From positions 1 to 19,233 of the forward strand of contig JBOGVA010000037.1 in assembly GCA_050692195.1 (NCBI GenBank): DNA of 19,233 nt, in the 5' to 3' direction. Below the pieces are notes generated by a model, which was not told the DNA's origin, searched no databases, and saw only the letters and a list, made by a program, of their open reading frames with translations. This document shows positions 14,540 to 19,233 of this stretch, piece after piece (the first letter of the stretch is position 1; each line of letters opens with the position of its first letter). Source of the stretch: JBOGVA01 sp050692195 (GTDB lineage Bacteria > Actinomycetota > UBA4738). The translations under genes were made by a program, and so were the position numbers.

Positions 14540-15005
14540 TCAGCTTCCGACGGTGATGACCACGTTCCCCCGCTGGTGGCCTTTCTCGACATAACGGTGA
14601 GCCTCAGGGATCTGCTCGAGCGAATAGCGCCTGTCGATGACCGCCTTGACCTCTCCCGCCTCCATCAGATCTCTAAGAACCACCAAGTCTTCAGTCTTCT
14701 CCTTGGTGGAGGATCGAACCGAGACGTAGGAGCCATTCTCCGCCAACACCCTCTTGCCGCGCCTGGGCGAGCCCTTGCCCACGGCGTCGAAGACGATGTC
14801 GTAGATCTGGCCGGCTTCCGTGAAGTCCTGTTTTCGTGTAGTCGACGACCTCGTCGACTCCCAAGGACCTGACCAATTCCACATTCGAGGTGCTACACAC
14901 CCCGGTCACGTGGGCCCCAACGTGGGTGGCGAGCTGAACGGCGAAGGTCCCCACACTCCCAGATGAGCCGTACACGAGGACCCTCCTCCCACTCCCGACG
15001 TGTTC
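14540..15005 (-). pseudogene. MDR-family oxidoreductase fragment (5'-truncated and frameshifted)
   Basis: Only the cofactor-binding and C-terminal part of a second zinc-less MDR enzyme remains. One frame gives VGSGRRVLVYGSSGSVG, TFAVQLATHVGAHVTGVCST, then VDEVVDYTK; another continues QDFTEAGQIYDIVFDAVGK to RYVEKGHQRGNVVITVGS. Dropping one base of the TTTT run at 14831-14834 (AAAA in the mRNA sense) joins them into DYTKQDFTE. The N-terminal catalytic domain of about 115 residues is absent: reading upstream, family similarity ends near 15000 and an in-frame TAG lies at 15006-15008. It is closely related to the intact MDR protein at 13003-14007, so the locus once held a convergent pair flanking YciI. 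Confidence 0.8.
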
Positions 15006-15030
15006 CTACCACCCCCCAGAGGACGAACCC

Positions 15031-15213
15031 GTGACGGAGACGCTGCTGTGTTTCCATCTCTCCGCGATCATCCTGGTCGGGCTGCTCCTCGATGCCACCG
15101 TCGGGTGGGCGGTGGGCCGCACCACCTCTGCCATCGGGATCCCCTTTATGGCGCTCAGGGTGGGCGTCGAGGCCTGGCGGGGCGGCGAGCACGACCGCCA
15201 CGGGGAGGGTTGA
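15031..15213 (+). pseudogene. C-terminal stub of a CDF-like cation transporter
   Basis: The 60-codon frame (GTG 15031) reads ETLLCFHLSAIILVGLLLDATVGW, then ALRVGVEAWRGGE. This matches in order the last two membrane helices of actinobacterial cation transporters of the CDF type, which have ETLLC..LSA.LLVGL.LNA..GWWWADP.AAL and end with EGREAWRGE. Here the WWWADP part is degenerate (WAVGRTTSA). The upstream four helices are missing, and similarity begins at about 15034, close to where the opposite-strand MDR fragment also breaks. An AGAGGA seven bases before the GTG means the stub could still be translated as a small membrane peptide. The CDF identification is from pattern memory and is moderate. 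Confidence 0.5.
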
Positions 15214-15264
15214 GCCCTGAGGCCAAGTCACGCCCGCGTCCTCCCCCAGCCAGTAGACCGGTAT

Positions 15265-15279
15265 CCTCCAGGGTGGAGG
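15265..15279 (+). promoter_or_regulatory. Hairpin that includes the Shine-Dalgarno of the Cys-rich peptide
   Basis: CCTCCA-GGG-TGGAGG is a perfect 6-bp stem with a 3-base loop. The right arm contains the GGAGG that serves ATG 15288, eight bases downstream. In the folded mRNA the ribosome site would be hidden, so translation of the peptide and, through TGATG coupling, of the redoxin could be controlled. TATCCT at 15262-15267 is a weak -10-like match inside the same segment. Confidence 0.45.
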
Positions 15280-15287
15280 TGGTTTCC

Positions 15288-15350
15288 ATGGACCGCGACC
15301 CTGCCATCCCAGAGCCCTGCTGCCCCGACTGTCCGCCGGGCTGCTGCTGA
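15288..15350 (+). CDS. Cys-rich 20-residue peptide, coupled to the redoxin gene
   Basis: ATG 15288 has a strong GGAGGT seven bases upstream and encodes 20 residues ending in CCPDCPPGCC, with five cysteines in the last ten positions. Its TGA stop overlaps the ATG of the redoxin gene (TGATG at 15348-15352), and the redoxin has no Shine-Dalgarno of its own, so the peptide is probably what delivers ribosomes to it. The peptide could bind a soft metal such as mercury, copper or zinc, or act as a cysteine-sensing leader; both are inference. The stop being itself TGA means readthrough would not extend it usefully, since the next frame is not protein-like. It is too short for homology arguments. Confidence 0.6.
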   Translation: MDRDPAIPEPCCPDCPPGCC

Positions 15351-15928
15351 TGGGGCTGTTCCACCCAGCGCCGGCCGCAGTTCTCACCCTGGGGGCCGCT
15401 GCGTTGGCCGCCATGCTTCCCGCATGCGGAGGCGCCCAGTCGCCCAGCGAGCCTGCGGGCGGCTTGGGCAGACGACCCCCTGGCTTCAGCCTTCCGTCGG
15501 CGGGCGGCGGTCGCGTGGCCCTGTCGGACTTCACCGGGAAGCCCGTGCTGCTCTACTTCAGCATGGGCCCCGGTTGAGGAGGCTGCGTCCTGCAGGTGGT
15601 CGACCTGCACGAGAGCAAGAAGTTCGAAGCCCTGGAGGTGGAACTCCTGAGCGTCGCCCCCGACTCGCCGGAGGACTGGCTCGAGGCGGGACGCGAGTAC
15701 GGCGTACGGGAATTCGACAACGTCCTGTCCGACGAAGGGAACGGCGTGGCGACCTCCTACGACGTCATGCAATGGCAGGCCGCGACGGGCGAGCTAGGCC
15801 ACACCTTCGTCTTTGTGGACGAGGGGGGCAAGATCGCCTGGGTGAAGGACTACGGTGCGCCGGAGCACGGGGGCGTCATGTGGGTCGACCCGGACCAACT
15901 CGTGCGCGAGCTCGAACCGCACCTCTGA
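15350..15928 (+). CDS. Redoxin-domain lipoprotein, probable selenoprotein (TGA at codon 76 = Sec, UxxC)
   Basis: Read through one in-frame TGA (15575-15577), this is a 192-residue thioredoxin-fold protein. Residues 1-25 form a lipoprotein signal with lipobox LPAC (C26), so it should face outward on the membrane. Then come PPGFSLPSAGG, the VALSDFTGKPVLLYFSMGPG strand, TGA, GGC and VLQVVDLHESKKFEALEVELLSVAPDS, and later TFVFVDEGGKIAWVKDYG. In relatives of this redoxin group the same place reads YFSEGVGCxxC, so TGA stands exactly at the first redox cysteine, giving U76-G-G-C79. The frame stays open and protein-like for 117 codons after the TGA. A SECIS-like hairpin begins 13 nt downstream. Without Sec insertion the product would be a 75-residue stub without an active site. 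A recent TGC or TGT to TGA nonsense mutation is the alternative. The start is coupled to the Cys-rich peptide. Confidence 0.78.
15588..15612 (+). promoter_or_regulatory. Putative bacterial SECIS element
   Basis: TGCAGGT (15591-15597) and ACCTGCA (15603-15609) form a perfect 7-bp stem capped by the loop GGTCG (15598-15602). Below it come a C-C mismatch (15590, 15610) and two further pairs (15588-15589 with 15611-15612). Twenty bases separate the TGA from the loop. E. coli fdhF has 18 bases between its UGA and GGUC in the apical loop, and its hairpin also uses GCAGGUCUGC. Both distance and loop therefore fit SelB recognition. It lies inside the coding sequence, as bacterial SECIS elements do. 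Confidence 0.7.
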
Positions 15929-16010
15929 GGAGGATGCCGACGAGGCTGGAGATGCACAAACCCGAGGCGCTCTGCCGCCCAGGGGACACGCGGCGAAGAG
16001 AGGTGACCTG

Positions 16011-16757
16011 ATGGACCAAGGATCCGTATCTGCAGGCGGTGCCTACACCCTCGCCGTGCAGGAGGACCGGTTCGAACCTGGGACACCGGGGGGGTTCCGC
16101 TTCAGAGTCCTAGGTCCCGACGGGCAGGCGGTGACCGATTACCGCCCATTGCATGAGCGCGATCTTCACCTGATCGTGGTGCGGCGTGATCTCGCCACCT
16201 TCTCCCACCTGCACCCCACCCGAGAGGCTGACGGGACGTGGCACGTCGAGTTGACCCTTCCCTCCCCCGGATCGTATCGGGCCTTCGCCGACCTGGCCCC
16301 CAAGGATGGTCCCGACATGACCTTAGCGGTTGATCTCACCGCACCGGGAGAGTGGGTCGAGGAGCCGCTCCCCGCCCCGTCCAGGACCGCCCGGGCCGGC
16401 GGGTACCAGGTTGAGCTCACGGGCGAGCTGGCTGCTGGCGTCCATTCGGAGATCGCGTTCAGCGTCAGCCGAAACGGTTCTGGCGTGGAACTCGAGCCCT
16501 ATCTCGGTGCTCTGGGCCACCTCGTGGCGCTGCGAGCCTCGGACCTGGCATACCTGCACGTCCATCCGCTCGAGGACGCCACATCCGAAGCCGTTCGCTT
16601 CGGCGTCGAGGTCCCGTCGTCGGCAGCCTATCGGCTCTTCCTCCAGTTCCAGCACGAACACCGGGTCCACACGGCGGCGTTCACGGTTCAGTCATCCGAG
16701 GCACGGGCCCATGGCGAGATGCCGGAACATCGCGGCGGCCATCGGGTGAACCACTAG
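16011..16757 (+). CDS. His-rich HLHP/HVHP-motif protein, putative metal-binding
   Basis: 248-residue, mostly beta protein of a family seen next to copper and heavy-metal genes in actinobacteria. Residues about 29-115 contain FRVLGPDGQAVTDYRPLHERDLHLIVVRRD followed by FSHLHPTREADGTW and SPGSYRAFADLAP. The second half (about 130-225) repeats the pattern with AYLHVHPLED and FLQFQHEHRVHTAAF. The tail is rich in histidine (HGEMPEHRGGHRVNH). The paired H-x-H-P motifs suggest copper or another metal, by inference. Relatives usually carry an N-terminal membrane or signal segment; here none is found at ATG 16011 nor in the frame upstream. GAGGTGA four bases before ATG supports this start. It follows the redoxin gene by 82 bp on the same strand. 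Confidence 0.7.
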   Translation: MDQGSVSAGGAYTLAVQEDRFEPGTPGGFRFRVLGPDGQAVTDYRPLHERDLHLIVVRRDLATFSHLHPTREADGTWHVELTLPSPGSYRAFADLAPKDGPDMTLAVDLTAPGEWVEEPLPAPSRTARAGGYQVELTGELAAGVHSEIAFSVSRNGSGVELEPYLGALGHLVALRASDLAYLHVHPLEDATSEAVRFGVEVPSSAAYRLFLQFQHEHRVHTAAFTVQSSEARAHGEMPEHRGGHRVNH

Positions 16758-16808
16758 AGGCTACGCACCGCTCTGGCTGTCCTCGCCCCCTATGGGTACG
16801 CTGCTTCC

Positions 16809-17687
16809 CTACTGTTCCGATTTGGATACCAGGCTCCGTGAAGCAAGCGTCGGGGCCCTCCGCGTCCTGGTCAGTTCGGCCGCCGCGACGAACCCGAGAC
16901 CCCAGGCAATGGCCGCCAGCCTCCAGCCCAAGCCGAGACTCGAGGCCACGTCCGGGTACACCCCCGAGGCGAGCCCAAGGAGGGCTGGTAGGAGACCGGC
17001 GACCCACGCCGTCAGCCTCCAGCCGTCGGGCCGGAGGCTGGCCAGGAGGCCCACCCCGATGACGGTGAAGCTGAAGGCGGCCATGAACCCGTAGTGGCCG
17101 AGGGCGGCATGGTCGTCGGTGAGGGTCCTCTGCAGCCCGATGTTGGTGGACGCGAACGCGAGCAGCGGCACGGCTGCCATGATGATCAGCGCCAGCAGCA
17201 CCCAATTCACTCGCGAGACGCCGAACGAACGGAAGAAGTCACGGCCGGTCGGGTGAAGAATCGCTGCCAAGAGCGTGAACGCGGCGAGAATCGGAGCGGC
17301 GGCGAACGGAAGGGAAGTACCGGCGAGTACAAAGGCCAGCATCAGCCCGACCCAGGGAATCAATGCCATCAACTGACCGGCGACGTTCTGCGACGGCCTC
17401 CGGAGTTGAGCGAGCATCCCCACAACCGCTGTCCCGAAGACGAACCCGAACGTGAGGTCGTGGACGCGGTGGTGGGGGTCCCTGAAGTGGCCGCTGATAT
17501 GGCCGGCTGTTTCCTGTCCGAGTAGCCCAGCGATCAAGTTGGGCTGGACGAGCACCACACCGATGAACCCGACCAATGCAAGTGTGACCAGTACGACGAC
17601 TGCGAACAGGGGCGAAGCGCGAAGCGAGAGCATCAGTTCGACCCTCGCACGTCTGGCTCGGTCGCGGAGGCTGCGTGGCATCGTCAT
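16809..17687 (-). CDS. Unrecognised 8-TM integral membrane protein
   Basis: 292 residues with about eight hydrophobic segments: near 27-48, 77-95, 106-125, 130-147, 160-180, 198-217, 225-242 and 251-272. Between the first two is a histidine-rich loop, GHISGHFRDPHHRVHDLTF, facing one side of the membrane, which might bind a metal or heme. I do not recognise the family. ATG 17687 overlaps the stop of the 61-residue gene (TGATG), so the two are translationally coupled; GTG 17690 is an alternative. The gene is convergent with the HLHP protein gene, 51 bp away. The histidines and the neighbouring cassette hint at metal or redox work, but this is only context. Confidence 0.7.
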   Translation of the reverse strand: MTMPRSLRDRARRARVELMLSLRASPLFAVVVLVTLALVGFIGVVLVQPNLIAGLLGQETAGHISGHFRDPHHRVHDLTFGFVFGTAVVGMLAQLRRPSQNVAGQLMALIPWVGLMLAFVLAGTSLPFAAAPILAAFTLLAAILHPTGRDFFRSFGVSRVNWVLLALIIMAAVPLLAFASTNIGLQRTLTDDHAALGHYGFMAAFSFTVIGVGLLASLRPDGWRLTAWVAGLLPALLGLASGVYPDVASSLGLGWRLAAIAWGLGFVAAAELTRTRRAPTLASRSLVSKSEQ

Positions 17688-17872
17688 CACGGCGCCCTAC
17701 CAGCAGCGGGCGGTGTCTGTTCACTGGCGGGCGGTGTGTGACGCCCAGGGCCGTGCTCACCCCCGATGAGCATGATGATGCCAAGCAGCAGGAGCAGGAC
17801 GACCGCTATGATCCCAACTACCTTGACCCAGCGAGGTGAGCCGGTGGTCGCTTCCCGGTCGGGCTCAGCCAT
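17687..17872 (-). CDS. Small single-pass membrane protein (61 aa)
   Basis: 61 residues: a charged N-terminus (MAEPDREATTGSPRW), one strongly hydrophobic helix at about 17-39 (VKVVGIIAVVLLLLLGIIML), then a short tail with GGEHGPGRHTPP and proline-rich residues. ATG 17872 has GAGGT seven bases upstream. It is the first gene behind a near-consensus promoter (17916-17944) and is coupled to the 8-TM gene. It may be a small subunit or stabiliser of that protein. No family recognised. Confidence 0.65.
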   Translation of the reverse strand: MAEPDREATTGSPRWVKVVGIIAVVLLLLLGIIMLIGGEHGPGRHTPPASEQTPPAAGRAP

Positions 17873-17915
17873 GTGCGTGACCTCGTCTGTCGCGGGTGTT
17901 TGTCACGACGAACCC

Positions 17916-17944
17916 AGTTTAGGAGAACACTATGTCGATGTCAA
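17916..17944 (-). promoter_or_regulatory. Sigma70-type promoter of the 61 aa / 8-TM operon
   Basis: Read on the minus strand: TTGACA (17939-17944), exactly 17 bases, TAAACT (17916-17921). This is the best promoter match in the window. The leader to ATG 17872 would be about 36 nt. It lies in the gap to the divergent TetR gene, so TetR repression is plausible, but I found no convincing TetR palindrome. Confidence 0.7.
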
Positions 17945-17973
17945 ACCAGCGTGTCTTGGGTCGCGTCGTCACG

Positions 17974-17979
17974 TATACT
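17974..17979 (+). promoter_or_regulatory. -10 box of the TetR gene, leaderless start
   Basis: TATACT ends six bases before GTG 17986, so the expected transcription start coincides with the start codon. No good -35 is seen at 16-18 bp. Confidence 0.5.
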
Positions 17980-17985
17980 GGACTG

Positions 17986-18564
17986 GTGCCGAAGCTGTGG
18001 ACCGAAACGATCGAGGCGCACCGCCGCGAGGTGCGCGACGCGATTCTGGACACAACCGCGGCGCTGGTGGCCGAGCACGGGCTCCTGTCAGTGACGATGT
18101 CGCAAGTCGCGGAGGAGACCGGCATCGGCCGTGCGACGCTGTACAAGTACTTCCCAGACGTCGAAGCGATCCTGTTCGCCTGGCACGAACGTCAGATCGC
18201 CGGCCACCTCGAATATCTCGCCGAGGTCCGAGACCAGGCCAGCGACGCCGGCGGGCGACTCAAAGTTGTATTGGAGGCTTACGCACTCATCTCCCACGAG
18301 TCCCGTGGGCACCACGACACTGAACTCGCGGCGTTCCTGCATCGAGACGAGCAGGTCGCCCGAGCGCAGCAGCAGCTCCGCAACATGATCCGGGACCTGC
18401 TCGTCGAGGGCGCAGAGACCGGCGATCTCCGGGACGACGTCGCGGCCGACGAGCTCGCGAGCTACTGCCTCCACGCTCTCACGGCAGCGAGGAACCTGCC
18501 GTCCAGGGCCGCTGTCGGCCGGCTCGTCACGGTCACTCTGGCCGGGTTGCGTCCCCCACGCTGA
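17986..18564 (+). CDS. TetR-family transcriptional regulator
   Basis: 192-residue repressor. The DNA-binding part is at the N-terminus: AHRREVRDAILDTTAALVAEHG, then LSVTMSQVAEETGIGRATLYKYFPDVEAILFAWH, a classic TetR helix-turn-helix. The rest is the ligand-binding domain, without a family I can name. GTG 17986 gives the usual short N-terminus (PKLWTETIEAHR) and matches a leaderless -10. ATG 17932 with AGGAG six bases upstream would add 18 residues, but that start would place the -35 box of the divergent operon inside this gene. Targets are probably the divergent membrane operon and itself. Its 3' end overlaps the MMPL gene by 32 bp, tail to tail. Confidence 0.87.
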   Translation: MPKLWTETIEAHRREVRDAILDTTAALVAEHGLLSVTMSQVAEETGIGRATLYKYFPDVEAILFAWHERQIAGHLEYLAEVRDQASDAGGRLKVVLEAYALISHESRGHHDTELAAFLHRDEQVARAQQQLRNMIRDLLVEGAETGDLRDDVAADELASYCLHALTAARNLPSRAAVGRLVTVTLAGLRPPR

Positions 18565-19233
18565 GAACCGGCATCTCGCCGCCGGTGTACACGCGGTCGA
18601 CGTCGAAGCGCGGCAGCGTGCGGTCGAGCCAGCGCGGGATCCACCAGTTGGCGCGCCCGAAGAGCTGCATGAGGGCGGGGACGAGCAGCATCCGGACGAC
18701 GGTGGCGTCGAGGAAGATCGCGGTCGCCATGCCGACGCCGAGCAGCTTGAGGAAGATCTCGTCGCTGACGGCGAGGGCGAGGAAGACGGCGACCATGATC
18801 GCGGCGGCGGCGGTGATCACGCGCGCCGTCTTCGCCAGCCCGTCGGCGACGGCTCGGCTGGTCTGGCCGTGGCCGAGGTACTCCTCGCGCATGCGGGAGA
18901 GCAGGAAGACCTCGTAGTCCATGGAGAGGCCGAAGAGGATGGCGAACATCATCACCGGCATGAAGGGCGGCACCGGCGTGTCGGTGTCGATGCCGAGCAG
19001 CTCTCCGAACCAGCCGCCCTCGGCGGCGAGCGCGAGCACGCCGTAGGCCGCGCCGACCGCGAGCAGGTTCATCACGCCGGCCTTGAGCGCGATCAGCGGC
19101 GAGCGGAAGGCGGCGAGCAGGAAGAGGAAGGAGAGACCGACGACGGCGGCGATCAGCAGCGGCAGTCGCGAGCCGATGAGGTCGCTCTGGTCGACGACCG
19201 AGGCGGTCAGACCGCCGACGTGGACCTCCACGC
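18533..19233 (-). CDS. MMPL-family transporter, C-terminal part (5' end outside window)
   Basis: RND-superfamily membrane protein of the MmpL type; only the last 232 residues are here. Present are the final group of transmembrane helices (PLLIAAVVGLSFLFLLAAF, AGVMNLLAVGAAYGVLALA, FMPVMMFAILFGLSMDYEVFLL, and two more) and the signature GLSMDYEVFLLSRMREEY, whose aspartate and tyrosine belong to the proton relay in this family. The C-terminal cytoplasmic tail follows FGRANWWIPRWLDR. Such pumps export lipids or drugs. The stop lies inside the end of the convergent TetR gene. Confidence 0.9.
   Translation of the reverse strand, partial: VEVHVGGLTASVVDQSDLIGSRLPLLIAAVVGLSFLFLLAAFRSPLIALKAGVMNLLAVGAAYGVLALAAEGGWFGELLGIDTDTPVPPFMPVMMFAILFGLSMDYEVFLLSRMREEYLGHGQTSRAVADGLAKTARVITAAAAIMVAVFLALAVSDEIFLKLLGVGMATAIFLDATVVRMLLVPALMQLFGRANWWIPRWLDRTLPRFDVDRVYTGGEMPVLSVGDATRPE

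Noticed and set aside
14452..14592. Extended start of the YciI frame at 14592
   Set aside because: ATG 14451 has AAGGAGG at ideal spacing and begins the family domain; the upstream residues are low-complexity.
15348..15350. TGA of the Cys-rich peptide as a second selenocysteine codon
   Set aside because: The sequence after it in that frame is not protein-like, no hairpin with a G-rich loop is at the right distance, and the redoxin start overlaps this stop.
15934..16011. 25-residue ORF (ATG 15934) ending in TGATG at the HLHP start
   Set aside because: AGGAGG touches the ATG directly, leaving no spacing for initiation, and the peptide has no visible feature. Coupling is possible but I cannot support it.

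Overview
The window is GC-rich, gene-dense bacterial DNA. The gene set points to an actinobacterium, probably from an environmental or deep-branching lineage: an F420-type luciferase-like oxidoreductase, a stand-alone LigD-type polymerase domain, DUF3224, paired ArsR and SRPBCC genes, and several GTG/TTG starts, some with a -10 box 6-8 nt upstream and no Shine-Dalgarno (leaderless pattern). This is inference from gene families; no rRNA or marker gene is present. I saw no tRNA, rRNA, CRISPR array, transposase or prophage gene.

Layout. 1-2690 (+): the 3' end of an APC-type permease, then a membrane HD-GYP protein. 2687-6902 (-): a tightly packed run read from right to left as LysE-type exporter, LLM oxidoreductase, Rieske oxygenase and LigD-type polymerase domain, with a divergent MarR regulator at 7006 sharing a palindromic operator with the exporter. 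7478-12703 (-): a second long set of minus-strand genes. From right to left these are ArsR and SRPBCC, AlkA-type glycosylase, DUF3224 and OsmC, then DEAD-box helicase, a 68-residue protein and an AlkZ-like glycosylase. Two DNA glycosylases of unrelated folds lie within about 4 kb. 12763-15005 is damaged: a frameshifted small ORF, one intact zinc-less MDR oxidoreductase, a YciI gene broken by a GATC duplication, and a second MDR gene lacking its 5' half and carrying a one-base frameshift. At about 15.0 kb this truncated gene abuts the C-terminal stub of a CDF-like cation transporter on the other strand.

15288-17872 is the most interesting part. A 20-residue cysteine-rich peptide (CCPDCPPGCC) overlaps by TGATG a redoxin lipoprotein gene. 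That gene is interrupted at codon 76 by an in-frame TGA exactly where the family has the first cysteine of CxxC, giving U-G-G-C. A perfect 7-bp stem with a GGTCG loop begins 13 nt after the TGA, which is what a bacterial SECIS element looks like. I therefore read it as a probable selenoprotein. It is followed by a histidine-rich HLHP/HVHP protein, and then, convergently, by an operon of a 61-residue membrane protein and an 8-TM membrane protein. Together with the CDF stub, this looks like a metal or thiol-redox cassette at the cell surface. Its role is inferred, not shown.

17986-19233: a TetR regulator divergent from the membrane operon, then the C-terminal part of an MMPL transporter that overlaps the TetR gene tail to tail and runs off the window.
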